Shown here piece after piece: positions 8,372-17,692 of a DNA stretch of 40,194 nucleotides; the stretch's first letter is position 1; the number at the start of each line of letters is the position of its first letter. A model generated the notes under the pieces. It had not been told where the DNA came from. It searched no databases and saw nothing but the letters and a program-made list of their open reading frames with translations. The position numbers were made by a program, and so were the translations under genes. The stretch comes from a virus: IMG/VR virus record IMGVR_UViG_3300027659_000077, positions 1-40,194 of that record; one strand, given 5' to 3'.

Positions 8372-9206
8372 CGTTATTCCAAGTTGGTTTGAATCCTAAG
8401 TCAGGGAATACCATATCTTCGTATGGCGCTTTTTCACTCATGTTTGTTATCGTTGCTTGCAGCTTCGGGCAATACGCAAATTTTTCTTTCGAGTGCCTAT
8501 CAATGCAATTCAAACAAGTTGGAATAAAATCTGCGTTTTTTGACTTATCCTTTTTGTGATCCCATCCTGTGATGTTTTTTTCGTAACGATTTTCGTCAGG
8601 TGGAACGCATGACGTTTCAAGGTATTCATAAATGTCATCGTCAGTCCAGTCGCGCATCAAGTACAGACTCATTGGCGCTCCATCAACATACCGAATATCC
8701 ATTGAAAGCGGGACGTGTCCTTTAATCGGATCAGTGTCGCAATTTTTAGTTCCTATCCATGCTGCCGACCAAGGCCAATTTATCCCTCCTGTAGGTCTAG
8801 CAAGGAAATCTACCCCACAAAGATACTTCTCGTCAGCAATCGGCCTTTCTGTTCCAAGGGACAGCACAATACAATTCTTGCCCCATTGGAAGTACTTCAA
8901 TAGGTCAAATCTGATTTTATTTGCTGCTGTCAAATCTGGCCCGTCAGCCAGAGCAACTTTAGATGGCAAATATTCGTGAACCTCAAGATTCCAATCTTTA
9001 ATCAGCCTGTCGCTATATTCATATCGTTCTCGAAATGCTGGCTCTCGAAATTGAACAACAGGAAGATCAATTCCGGCTCGGAATTTTAGCAAATGCAAAA
9101 GAGCAGTAGAGTCTTTTCCTCCGCTCCAAAGAATCACCGAATTATTCCATTTTTTGTGCCACGCTTTTGCTTTATTTACTGTTTTATTTATTAAATTTTT
9201 ATCCAT
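8355..9206 (-). CDS. PAPS-reductase-family PP-loop protein, 283 aa
   Basis: The PP-loop SGGKDS at residues 28-33 is diagnostic of the N-type ATP pyrophosphatase / PAPS reductase family, which activates substrates through adenylation. Conserved-looking family segments follow (ARPTGGINW, MRDWTDDDIYEYL). A C-terminal CLNC plus a later Cys (AYCPK) could bind metal or take part in redox chemistry. The length fits phage members of the family. The substrate is not evident: assimilatory sulfate reduction, DNA or tRNA thio-modification and an unrelated adenylation are all possible. The gene lies alone among virion-type genes, so it is an accessory insertion rather than part of a pathway operon visible here. 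Confidence 0.85.
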   Translation of the reverse strand: MDKNLINKTVNKAKAWHKKWNNSVILWSGGKDSTALLHLLKFRAGIDLPVVQFREPAFRERYEYSDRLIKDWNLEVHEYLPSKVALADGPDLTAANKIRFDLLKYFQWGKNCIVLSLGTERPIADEKYLCGVDFLARPTGGINWPWSAAWIGTKNCDTDPIKGHVPLSMDIRYVDGAPMSLYLMRDWTDDDIYEYLETSCVPPDENRYEKNITGWDHKKDKSKNADFIPTCLNCIDRHSKEKFAYCPKLQATITNMSEKAPYEDMVFPDLGFKPTWNNDDSRI

Positions 9207-9230
9207 TTATTTTTAACATGATTTTATTTA

Positions 9231-9752
9231 TTAAATGATAACTGCCGCTGCTATTGTTCCAGCAAGCGCCAAGCCTCCGCCAGCATACGCGCCTGTTGTT
9301 GCATTTTGTCCTGCTGCATTTTGACCCCTGACGTTCATTACCGATTGTCTATAATTATGCCAATCCTCATCGTTTTTGTTTAGCATATTAGACGTCGAAC
9401 CCATCATCTGATTTATCCAATCCGTAGTGGATTGTTGATTAGCCAAAGCGCCAGTGTATCCGCCTTGACGCATATTTTCGCGCTGTTGGAACGCGCCCAT
9501 ATTTTGAGCAACGCCAGCTTGAACCGCTTGAGCAGGATCAATTCCTGCTGTGGGCGCTGTCCCCAATGCTTGTTCCGTTGCCGCTAAATCGCGTTCTCTA
9601 AATTTTTTCCCCTGCTCTGTAGCGGCATCAAAGAAACCTGATTTTCCAATAGTGGAATCCTGCAATCCGCTTTGGAGGTATTGTTGCATTCCAGCTTTTT
9701 TAGTCCAATCTTGCAACTCGTTTTGCCAATAAAATGGATTTTGATTAGCCAT
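9231..9752 (-). CDS. Small virion-associated protein with C-terminal hydrophobic segment, 173 aa
   Basis: The start MANQNPFYWQNELQDW lies in CTAATATGG, immediately after the previous stop (TAA-T-ATG). The N-terminal NPFYWQNELQDWTKKAGM closely resembles the last 19 residues of the preceding protein (NPNYWQNQMAQWSKKTGF). The middle is Gln/Ala/Gly-rich, and the C-terminus from about residue 155 is hydrophobic (GGGLALAGTIAAAVII), suitable for membrane insertion. The features fit a small ejected virion protein, but no family is recognised. Confidence 0.7.
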   Translation of the reverse strand: MANQNPFYWQNELQDWTKKAGMQQYLQSGLQDSTIGKSGFFDAATEQGKKFRERDLAATEQALGTAPTAGIDPAQAVQAGVAQNMGAFQQRENMRQGGYTGALANQQSTTDWINQMMGSTSNMLNKNDEDWHNYRQSVMNVRGQNAAGQNATTGAYAGGGLALAGTIAAAVII

Positions 9753-9753
9753 A

Positions 9754-10128
9754 TTAGAATCCTGTTTTTTTGCTCCATTGAGCCATCTGATTTTGCCAAT
9801 AATTAGGGTTCATTCCTGCTGCTTGCTCGTTTTGCAAATCTTCTCTCATTTTTGCACCCGTTGGATTCATTGTGCGTTCCAGTTCCTTGCTTTTGTAAGC
9901 GTTAATGGCAGCAACTTGACTCATTGTATTTAGAGCGCCAGATGGCCCATAAATGTCAATCTGACTTGTTTCAATCGGTTGAGCGGAACGCATCAATTCA
10001 ATTTGGTTTTGACGTTCCAAAGCGTCTCGTCCAGCCTGACCTTGCATCTGAAGCAACATCGTTTGTGCTTTGTTGTCAGATGGTGGTGGCGGTTCTGCGG
10101 CTGATGATCCTCCCATAAGTCCTCCCAT
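9754..10128 (-). CDS. MGG-start virion-associated protein, 124 aa
   Basis: Two starts are plausible. The ATG at 10128 gives MGGLMGGSSAAEPPPP, and the ATG at 10116 gives MGGSSAAEPPPP with GGGAGGACTT just upstream, a good Shine-Dalgarno. I list the longer form. A Pro-rich N-terminus is followed by a Gln-rich helix. The C-terminus YWQNQMAQWSKKTGF is nearly the same as the N-terminus of the next gene, as if one protein had been split or a block duplicated. It belongs to the MGGS group of small putative internal virion proteins. Confidence 0.7.
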   Translation of the reverse strand: MGGLMGGSSAAEPPPPSDNKAQTMLLQMQGQAGRDALERQNQIELMRSAQPIETSQIDIYGPSGALNTMSQVAAINAYKSKELERTMNPTGAKMREDLQNEQAAGMNPNYWQNQMAQWSKKTGF

Positions 10129-10132
10129 AATG

Positions 10133-10525
10133 TTATATAGTATATAGTTCTCTGTGCATTCGCACAAGTCCTAATTTGTTCATTGTTTCTTCGGGGAAAT
10201 TCCCAATTTCTCCGCTGTTGTTGATGTTATCAAATGGAACTCCAACATATCCTGTTTTGCCTGAAATTTGCATCGATGCACGCCAATCGCTCATTACCTG
10301 AACAACGTCTCTTGGTCTGGCTACTTCAGGATGGAAAGCAGGATAATAAACAGGCAAATAAATAGTATCTCCATAACCAAAACATGTATCCCCCCTGTAT
10401 AAAGCGGTTACTGTTGTGGCTGAGTTTGGCATTATGTGATGATTGAATGATTTTGCGAAGCCCTGAAGCTTAACAAAATCTTCTGATGTTGGATTCATTA
10501 CCCTGTATGTTATTTGCTCTCTCAT
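10133..10525 (-). CDS. Hypothetical phage protein, 130 aa
   Basis: A compact globular protein (MREQITYRVMNPTSEDF...) with Tyr/Pro-rich stretches (YLPVYYPAFHPE) and a C-terminus LVRMHRELYTI. I do not recognise its family. A small acyltransferase-like or capsid-associated fold cannot be excluded. It sits between the tail nozzle group and the MGGS proteins. The start is AATCAATCTATGAG, with no Shine-Dalgarno. Confidence 0.65.
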   Translation of the reverse strand: MREQITYRVMNPTSEDFVKLQGFAKSFNHHIMPNSATTVTALYRGDTCFGYGDTIYLPVYYPAFHPEVARPRDVVQVMSDWRASMQISGKTGYVGVPFDNINNSGEIGNFPEETMNKLGLVRMHRELYTI

Positions 10526-10536
10526 AGATTGATTTA

Positions 10537-10776
10537 TTATGTTGAAACTACGATTTTATCTTTATTCAAAGATTTAAAAGCAAGCGATTGCTGTAAAATT
10601 ATTTGATGCCTCGTTACCGAATTTGAACAAACAACGCAAGGCAAACAATCGTTTGTGTTGTTGGATTCAATTGGAATGCTGCTGTAAAGCGGAATAATTC
10701 CATCATTACCAAAAGGCGATGCGTATAGATTTGGAAAAGAAACCACCTTTTCACTAGCTTGAACAATAGTTGGCAT
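10537..10776 (-). CDS. Hypothetical protein, 79 aa
   Basis: A short protein starting MPTIVQASEKVVSFPNLYA, with a CLPCVVC cysteine cluster near the middle and a C-terminus NKDKIVVST. It starts 3 bases after the nozzle gene's stop and precedes the 130-aa gene. No family is recognised. The spacing supports it as a real gene of the operon. Confidence 0.6.
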   Translation of the reverse strand: MPTIVQASEKVVSFPNLYASPFGNDGIIPLYSSIPIESNNTNDCLPCVVCSNSVTRHQIILQQSLAFKSLNKDKIVVST

Positions 10777-10779
10777 AAA

Positions 10780-12912
10780 TCAACAAGGATGGGTGTTGCG
10801 GTATTGTTGTGCGGCGTTTGTTGCTTGTTGTAGGGCTAACTCTCCGGCACTGTCATTTGCGTCCTGTAGCGATACATAAGACAAATATGATGCGGTTGCT
10901 GTTGCTGATACAGCAGGAGTTGAATTTGTGCAAGTCAAAGTTACAGTTCTGGTCTGTGAACTCGACCATGAAGTCAATTGGTTTCCAGCCTGCTCTTCAG
11001 GAGCCGGACTTAATTGAATAGAAATCGAAACACCATCTTCGCCAACAACACATGGAGTTGTTTCTATGTGGCTTTTCCGACCAAAAGATGGTTCGCTCCA
11101 AGGATCCTGATACATCCTCACTGAATCAACGCCAAATCCACCGCACCACTCAACCAAAAATGAGAATGCCTTGTCTACATCTAAAGTTAGATCAGATTCG
11201 CATGAAGTGCTGCTTATTCTCTTTGTGACGTTTTCAGTAATTAGCCTCCGATATTGAGTTTGCAAGAACCCAAGAGCGGCGATCTCATCCGCTTTTTGGC
11301 TAGTGTCATATTGATACTTTTCAGTAACAGCAAGTAGTCTGCTTTCAAGAATTGGGATGTATGATCCTTTATTTCCTTTGTAGGAAACCTTAACGTCTAC
11401 AGTTCCGGCAATTTGAGTGCAATCTAACTCTCCGTACACTAATTGCTTCAAATCCATTTCATCGCCTAAAAGAGCGGTTTCAAATTGGCAATAAATTCTA
11501 TTTACCCTCTCATTAGTCGTTCCATCCTGATTAATTTCTAGGTATGTGTCGTAGCGTTCAGGCACAAAAGCCTCCCAAAGGTGATTGAATGACCCATCGT
11601 TGGTGGATGAATAGTCTACTGAAAACGCAAAACACCTCGGAACACTATTAATTGTGTTGGTTGCCCATTGCACGGGTCTAATCCCTGTCCATACGCCTGC
11701 CCATGCGGGAAATCGAGATTGCGTCCATTCAGAGGCAGCGGCGTAATCAAGCACCATTGTTGCGCTGTTAAGAGGCTCAAGGTATGGTATTGAATACAGA
11801 AGGTAATTTTCAAAAGTTGCGGAACAAATTCCAGTATAATCAGGAGCCATTAGCCTTTTTGCTTTTGCCATTTCCACGTCTTTGTAAAGCACCTGAGAAC
11901 TCAGATAAGATGACGCCGCAACGTCAATGCTGATTAATCCGCCTTGTGAATACCACCACATCAATCCGGCTTGCAGAGTAATAGACCTTCCAGCAACGCA
12001 ACCTAAATTTGGCAACAAAGTTTGTTGGAAATTGGCAGTAGTTGCCCATTGAGTTCTATCTAATACTCCAGATGCCAAAGAATACGTTGATTGCTCGGTA
12101 AAAACATACAGGCGCGTATCGTTATTCTGACCAACGTGATCTTGCATTGCGGTCACAGGTCTAGCAACGCTGAAATCACCTCTTCCAAAGCCAGATTCGC
12201 GTTCAGACCAAGACAACGGATTAGCTAAATCACTGGCAAAAATAATATTTCCATTTGCAACCCACAATCTGTTTCCTGAAAAAGCCATCCAAAAACCAAT
12301 CGGCATTGCGTCCGCATACAGACCAGTCAAATTTGAGCCATCCCAATAAACAGGCGTATTTATGCCATCCTGAATAATCAAAACCCTATGCGATGGGGTT
12401 ATTGTTGTTCCACCAGTTGAATTTACGCTTGCAGACTGCGTTGCAACACACATGTTGACATTTTTAACATCAGCATCTAATTCGACCCCTTTTAACTGGT
12501 AATCAACCCATGATTTTGGCTGCACAAGAGGAAACGGAGACCAATACACTTTGCCATCAACGCAGAAAACAGCAAATGATTGCTCTGTTAATTCAACTTC
12601 AAGACCATCAGGCCAATAAATTGTTGCGTTTCGAGTGACATATTTTCCGCTATCATTTAAAGTTGTAAAAGCCGCTTTTGCTTGTTTGTTTGCATTGAAA
12701 ATGATGCCGCCTTGGAAATTACCAGACGGCAAAGACAATTTCATCTTAAAACCATTTCGAGTCTGAATAACTCCGCCTCGGCAATTAACATTCATGCCGA
12801 ATTTGTATTGATCTTCAGGCAACGTCCAAGGAGACCTGACGCTATTCATTCCATGAATCCAATTTGCGGTAGATTTTACTAACCGCCCAGCTTTGATGTT
12901 ATCAGATTTCAT
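10780..12912 (-). CDS. Tail nozzle / stabilization-type protein (T7 gp12, P22 gp10 role), 710 aa
   Basis: The N-terminus WIHGMNSVRSPWTLPEDQY followed by GMNV..RGGV.QTRNGF is the opening I associate with podovirus tail-tube (nozzle) beta-propeller proteins. Further blade-like segments follow (SGNRLWVANGNIIFASDLANP, LYVFTEQSTYSL). The length fits the family. The last 60 residues (TCTNSTPAVSATATASY... ALQQATNAAQQY) form a Thr/Ala-rich beta plus helix tail that may be an add-on. The gene directly follows the adaptor candidate, as gp12 follows gp11 in T7. The product would form the distal tube through which DNA leaves. Confidence 0.75.
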   Translation of the reverse strand: MKSDNIKAGRLVKSTANWIHGMNSVRSPWTLPEDQYKFGMNVNCRGGVIQTRNGFKMKLSLPSGNFQGGIIFNANKQAKAAFTTLNDSGKYVTRNATIYWPDGLEVELTEQSFAVFCVDGKVYWSPFPLVQPKSWVDYQLKGVELDADVKNVNMCVATQSASVNSTGGTTITPSHRVLIIQDGINTPVYWDGSNLTGLYADAMPIGFWMAFSGNRLWVANGNIIFASDLANPLSWSERESGFGRGDFSVARPVTAMQDHVGQNNDTRLYVFTEQSTYSLASGVLDRTQWATTANFQQTLLPNLGCVAGRSITLQAGLMWWYSQGGLISIDVAASSYLSSQVLYKDVEMAKAKRLMAPDYTGICSATFENYLLYSIPYLEPLNSATMVLDYAAASEWTQSRFPAWAGVWTGIRPVQWATNTINSVPRCFAFSVDYSSTNDGSFNHLWEAFVPERYDTYLEINQDGTTNERVNRIYCQFETALLGDEMDLKQLVYGELDCTQIAGTVDVKVSYKGNKGSYIPILESRLLAVTEKYQYDTSQKADEIAALGFLQTQYRRLITENVTKRISSTSCESDLTLDVDKAFSFLVEWCGGFGVDSVRMYQDPWSEPSFGRKSHIETTPCVVGEDGVSISIQLSPAPEEQAGNQLTSWSSSQTRTVTLTCTNSTPAVSATATASYLSYVSLQDANDSAGELALQQATNAAQQYRNTHPC

Positions 12913-12915
12913 TTT

Positions 12916-15900
12916 CTAAAACATTACCGGATCAGTGTCATCGCCGTATGTAATGTTATTTATTTGCGGCGGACTCATTGCATGCCCTTCCATGCTTTCA
13001 TGTTGATTTCTCAAATAATTGATAGAAATCGACCAATATTTTTGAGCCTGTTCCATGAAATCTTTATCTTCCAAATCACAGGCATGAACGGCTGCAATAA
13101 TTGCCCTTTCGTTTTCAAGAGGGATATAATCGTATACGCTAGTTATTGTTGGGTGAGAAACGCGATAAATAATTCTAGCCCAAGCGCATTGTTTTCCAAT
13201 CCTAATCCGGCGATACTTTGGATTAGTTTCGGTTGGGTGGTACTGCCCAACGAGAGCCATATCATTGCTTCTTCCGTAGTCTAAAGCATAAAGGCTGACA
13301 TATCCAAGAGTCTCTGGTTTTTCAATGTGCAAAATACTTTTTACAAGTATCGGAGGAAGTATAGAATCAGAAAAGAATGTGCTGTTTTCTGAGTCGCCTG
13401 AAGTTAAGTATTCAATTCTTCCTGTTATTGATTGAACAGCCAAAGCATGCGACCTAGTGTCGTAAAGTTCTAGGGAATTTGAGTCTATTGGGCGAGCGTA
13501 ATAGTATTGAGGCATTGCCATCGTGCTTTGAACAAGTGGATTTGGCAAATTATCATTTAAATTCGGCCTAACTGTCACTTGTTCGCCTATTTCAAAAATA
13601 GAAGAATTACAAAGTATTCTTGTTGATAAAATAGGAGAAAAATTCCTAACAATATTTATGCTCATTTGACCAATTGGCAATGTCGGAATTCCTGCATTTA
13701 CAAACGAAATAGGATTTCCAGACATATCTTTTACAGATACATTATTTCCGGAAATTGATATAATGTAGTCAACTCCAGCGGACAATGGGTATGGTATGTT
13801 TCCTGTAGACGAAAACTGAACAGTCATGCCTTCAGTCAAAAATTCAACATTTGATAATCTAATTAAATCATTATACGCTAAAACATAAGACGGCATTCGT
13901 ATTCCAAAATACGATTGACCTGATCCTATTGTTGTTATGTTAATTAATCCGGTAATAGATGGAGATGCTGTCGCGTTTGCCAAAGAATTGAAAAGCTGCA
14001 CTGTAGAATTATCAACTTTTCTGGCGTAATATTTTGTTGTATTATTAACTCCTGTCGGAAGTAAATAATCTGATGCCAAATACATTGGTTGACCAGTTAA
14101 AATCCCTGAAAAATCCCCTGCCCAATTACTGTTAAAAGAAACTCCAAACGGACGAGACAAAACAACGTAAAAATTTCCTGTTGACGCGCTTGTCAATGTA
14201 ACTGGACTGAAATCAGCATTAACAACAGTAAAATTGCCAGTTATTTTGTTTAACGGCGCTTCAGCCCTGTATGCCGTTCCAGCAACAAGAGGAGATGGAA
14301 GCGTACCAGTTGAACTAAATTCAACAAAAACGCCTGTAGATGGCGTTATAGTTACAACAGGCTTGCTTGTATATCCAGTTCCTTGAGTAACTACAGTTAC
14401 AGTGGTTACATTTCCAGCGTATGAAGTAATATTAGCGCCTGACGCAGCGCTCGGAGTTGCAACCGGAACGCTATAATTGAATTTAAAAGGGTCAAGAACA
14501 GTAGCAACCATCGTTCCCGATGCTGTGGTTGCAGTTATTGATGATAATGTTTGATATGTAAAATTATTGTTGTCAACTACTGTGATGGATGCATTTGTAA
14601 CATTATACATTGTTGCATTTGTTACTCCAGAAATAGTCACAAGTTGTCCTGTTTGCCACCCATGACTTGTAAGAACGCAACTTGCCGTTGTTGTTCCAAT
14701 CGTTCCCACCAATTGCAACGCAGGAATTGATCTGTTTAATGGCGGAAGCGTAATTGCTATCGTTTGATTGTATCCAGAAGACAAGGCGTCTGCCCCGCTT
14801 ATTTGAACAGTTTGGTTGTTTGAATACCCGTGTCCTGTCGTAATAATACAAGTGGCAACCCCCCCTGTCTGCGTTAAATTTGTTGCTATAATTTTATTAA
14901 CAATAGAATTGATTGTAGCGTTAGCCGTTGCGCCAGTTCCGCCTCCGCCTGTTATTTTAACTTGTGGAGGTTGAGTATAGCCAAACCCGCCGCTAGTTCT
15001 TGTAAATGAAGAAAGAAAAGATGTTTGAATTGTGCAAGTTGCGGTTGCATTTGTTCCTCCAGTAGGAGCCGCGCCAATAATCACACTTGGAGCAGATGTA
15101 TACCCAAGACCAGCAGAAGTGATTACAATTGAAGCAACCTGAAATGTCGTTGATCCGGCAGCGTCAGGAGCCATTACAGCATATCCTGTAGCAGGATAGG
15201 TTGTTTGACCTGATCCAACTGGAGCGTCAGGTGGACTTGAGAAAGTTACGTTAGGAGTTGAGGTGTATTTAGTTCCTCCAGCACCAATTGTTACTCCAAT
15301 AACTGAACCAACAACATTTGCGTTAAAAGCAGCGCCATTACCTGAAGGTGCATCAATATTTAATCCAGATGCAGTTATTTGACTTACTCCGCCAGTTGTT
15401 GACGTTGCCGAAAGAAGTTTTACAATTGAATTAACGCCCGTTCCATCATCTGTTAAAATGATTGGATTGATCAAAATCCCATACGAAGAAGAAACCGCAT
15501 CTTGAAGGGTTGTATGAACAGAAATTGTAAATGTATCAATTACATTTGCAAAATAGTTCTGACCCGCAATAAGCGGAGTTGGCAAAGTTCCTCCGGCGGT
15601 AAATGCCTGAACTTGATCTCCGGTTGAAAAATAATGAGGTATTGCAAAAGCAAAAAGCGTCTGAGCGGCTATGTTTTTGCGAATGTCTGTATTGAACGCT
15701 CCGCTGCGCCCACTGCATAAAATCTGATTTGTCCTGTTTTGCGCGTCTAACAGTGTTGGGTATACGGCAATATTATAAGAATCAATCGGCTGACCAAAAT
15801 ATGTTGTGTTGAAAGCAAGCGGAGTTGGAAGAGCGCCATCTGCTGCCGAAATAACAACAGTAGGAACAGACGTGTATCCACTACCTCCAATTAACCCAGT

Positions 15901-16956
15901 AAAACCAGTTACAGAATCGCCTGTAAGAACAGCAGTAACTGACGCCCCCGCTCCACCACCACCTAAAAATTGAATTGCAGGAGGAGTTAAATATCCTGTT
16001 CCTGAACTGATTAAATTAACAGCAGTTATTATTCCTCCTGAAATCGTTGCTGTTGCAGATGCTCCGCCGACAGAAAATGTCAATTCATTTGGCGAATCAA
16101 CAGTAACAGGAGGAATAGAATTAAATGCAACAACAGTATTCAACCCAACTTCTCTTGAATCCGTTATATTTATAGAAGATGAACCTAAAATACTTTGCAA
16201 AAATATTGGGTTTGTCGCTGATGATGCATCAATTTGAGATTTATAAAGCTGAATTGTGTTTGAATCATCGACTCCAACATAATATGTCGTTCCAGCGTAA
16301 ATAAAATTAGGAATAACGCCTGATCCGACTGAAAGCACAACAGATTGGCCTGATTTTAATTGATGAGGATTTATTGAAAGAAATCTTGTTAGTGGATCAA
16401 TTTTTATTTCGCGAGTCTGAATTGTGATTCCATCAGGCTCGATGCTTCCCAACGGGAAATCGCTTTGGGAATGGATTGAAACCAAAATCCCGTCAACAGA
16501 AGTCCCGTCTTTCATTTGTGACCGGAGTGGGCGGTTTTGTGAATCTGTTCCTATCACCCTTATTTGACCTCCAGCGTCAGCAGAATGCTCTGAAACAGCC
16601 ACAAGCTGGCTTGGTTGCCGTATATCCATTACAGTCGCAACAAACCCCCTGTCATCCCATGCCCAATCGACAGGGTTATACATGCCCCCCTTGTTTACAT
16701 GATACTGAAAAAGCCGTCCGCGAAAATATGTCGGAGATCCATCAATATTTACGCCAAGCGGAACTTCAATGCCGCGAGGAAGCGTAATGGTCTGCCCATC
16801 CCAACCCGTGCAAACATCGACTTCCTGTGTGGTATGGAAATAATGACCAGACTCCATTAAAGTCTGGACTGCCTGCGTGAGCTTGCGGAAAACCTTATTT
16901 TTATCAGTTGTGGCGAGAATCTCCGAAGCCTCGTCAAATATTTGCGAGACAAACAT
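12916..16956 (-). CDS. Enlarged tail adaptor-type protein with repeated beta modules, 1346 aa
   Basis: Residues 1-40 (MFVSQIFDEASEILATTDK...) are helical and about 40-170 are beta-rich, as in podovirus tail adaptors. The last 60 residues are again helical (ERAIIAAVHACDLEDKDFM). The nozzle gene follows directly. Between the ends lie roughly 1000 residues of repeats. One class reads GxGYTSxPxVxI, with about six copies between residues 300 and 880, several followed by GGGGTGATANATI-type glycine runs. A second class reads LPxPLxAGxxYY...DA. A third, near residues 755-800, reads HGWQTGQLVTISG... ITVVDNNNFTY. T7 gp11 is about 200 aa, so this would be a core adaptor carrying a very large insertion. 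It could instead be a fibre-like tail protein. The adaptor role is an inference. Confidence 0.7.
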   Translation of the reverse strand: MFVSQIFDEASEILATTDKNKVFRKLTQAVQTLMESGHYFHTTQEVDVCTGWDGQTITLPRGIEVPLGVNIDGSPTYFRGRLFQYHVNKGGMYNPVDWAWDDRGFVATVMDIRQPSQLVAVSEHSADAGGQIRVIGTDSQNRPLRSQMKDGTSVDGILVSIHSQSDFPLGSIEPDGITIQTREIKIDPLTRFLSINPHQLKSGQSVVLSVGSGVIPNFIYAGTTYYVGVDDSNTIQLYKSQIDASSATNPIFLQSILGSSSINITDSREVGLNTVVAFNSIPPVTVDSPNELTFSVGGASATATISGGIITAVNLISSGTGYLTPPAIQFLGGGGAGASVTAVLTGDSVTGFTGLIGGSGYTSVPTVVISAADGALPTPLAFNTTYFGQPIDSYNIAVYPTLLDAQNRTNQILCSGRSGAFNTDIRKNIAAQTLFAFAIPHYFSTGDQVQAFTAGGTLPTPLIAGQNYFANVIDTFTISVHTTLQDAVSSSYGILINPIILTDDGTGVNSIVKLLSATSTTGGVSQITASGLNIDAPSGNGAAFNANVVGSVIGVTIGAGGTKYTSTPNVTFSSPPDAPVGSGQTTYPATGYAVMAPDAAGSTTFQVASIVITSAGLGYTSAPSVIIGAAPTGGTNATATCTIQTSFLSSFTRTSGGFGYTQPPQVKITGGGGTGATANATINSIVNKIIATNLTQTGGVATCIITTGHGYSNNQTVQISGADALSSGYNQTIAITLPPLNRSIPALQLVGTIGTTTASCVLTSHGWQTGQLVTISGVTNATMYNVTNASITVVDNNNFTYQTLSSITATTASGTMVATVLDPFKFNYSVPVATPSAASGANITSYAGNVTTVTVVTQGTGYTSKPVVTITPSTGVFVEFSSTGTLPSPLVAGTAYRAEAPLNKITGNFTVVNADFSPVTLTSASTGNFYVVLSRPFGVSFNSNWAGDFSGILTGQPMYLASDYLLPTGVNNTTKYYARKVDNSTVQLFNSLANATASPSITGLINITTIGSGQSYFGIRMPSYVLAYNDLIRLSNVEFLTEGMTVQFSSTGNIPYPLSAGVDYIISISGNNVSVKDMSGNPISFVNAGIPTLPIGQMSINIVRNFSPILSTRILCNSSIFEIGEQVTVRPNLNDNLPNPLVQSTMAMPQYYYARPIDSNSLELYDTRSHALAVQSITGRIEYLTSGDSENSTFFSDSILPPILVKSILHIEKPETLGYVSLYALDYGRSNDMALVGQYHPTETNPKYRRIRIGKQCAWARIIYRVSHPTITSVYDYIPLENERAIIAAVHACDLEDKDFMEQAQKYWSISINYLRNQHESMEGHAMSPPQINNITYGDDTDPVMF

Positions 16957-16965
16957 AAGATTTAA

Positions 16966-17292
16966 TTATTTACGGACGTTGCCTTCTTCAGCGATAGACT
17001 GCATGAAAGCGTCCATTTCCGGCCCACCTTCGCTTGGAGGCATTCCTTCAGGAGCCATTTCCTGCATTGCGGCATCGTATTGTTGATTTACGTTACTTGC
17101 AAGCTGATTAAACAATTCAGTAAAGCTATTTAGCATTTGATTTACTTGATCAAATTGCGCCTTGGGAATCGTAAGCATTACTTGATCTTCTTGCGGCATT
17201 CCTGCGTCAGGAGGCATTGCTTCTGGAGGCATTCCCATGTCCCCTTCAGGTGAAGGCATTTGTTCTGCTGGTAGCATAGTTTTGTCGGTCAT
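16966..17292 (-). CDS. Met/Pro-rich small phage protein, 108 aa
   Basis: The protein has Pro/Met-rich ends (MPSPEGDMGMPPEAMPPDAG and EGMPPSEGGPEMD) flanking a helical core around residues 40-75 (PKAQFDQVNQMLNSFTELF). The start is AATAATATGAC without a Shine-Dalgarno. It lies between the adaptor and an acidic protein. Similar Met/Pro-rich small proteins occur in podovirus tail regions, but I cannot name a family. Confidence 0.65.
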   Translation of the reverse strand: MTDKTMLPAEQMPSPEGDMGMPPEAMPPDAGMPQEDQVMLTIPKAQFDQVNQMLNSFTELFNQLASNVNQQYDAAMQEMAPEGMPPSEGGPEMDAFMQSIAEEGNVRK

Positions 17293-17313
17293 ATTATTTG
17301 TTTCTTCTGATGT

Positions 17314-17691
17314 TTATTTTGATTCTTCGGCGTCTTCTAGTCCTTTGTCAATAGCTGACTCGTCATCTTTTTCCGTTTCGCCTTTTTCTTCATAAGAGTC
17401 GTCGCTTTCCATTGGCTTTATGCCATGTATTTCAAGCTCGACAGAATAAGTTTTTTTTGTTTCGCCGTTTTTTGTTGTTTCCTCTTGTCGTTCCATAATT
17501 TTTTTGAAATGGATGACTGCCGTCCCTGATTTTGGAAGGTTTTTCAAACTTTCTTTGCCGGAAAAATAAAGGCATGGATAGTGCGTGCTTTCTTTTCCCT
17601 CATCAGAATCCATCCCGTCCATAGACATTGTTTTCACTGATTCGCCTAAATCAGAAAACCCATCTGGTAATTTATATTTTGTGTGTTCCAT
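17314..17691 (-). CDS. Acidic hypothetical phage protein, 125 aa
   Basis: The N-terminal half carries a beta-rich core (YPCLYFSGKESLKNLPKSG, AVIHFKKIMERQEE) and the C-terminal third is very acidic (ESDDSYEEKGETEKDDESA). The start follows the previous stop as TAA-T-ATG. No family is recognised; the core could bind protein or nucleic acid. Confidence 0.65.
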   Translation of the reverse strand: MEHTKYKLPDGFSDLGESVKTMSMDGMDSDEGKESTHYPCLYFSGKESLKNLPKSGTAVIHFKKIMERQEETTKNGETKKTYSVELEIHGIKPMESDDSYEEKGETEKDDESAIDKGLEDAEESK

Positions 17692-17692
17692 A

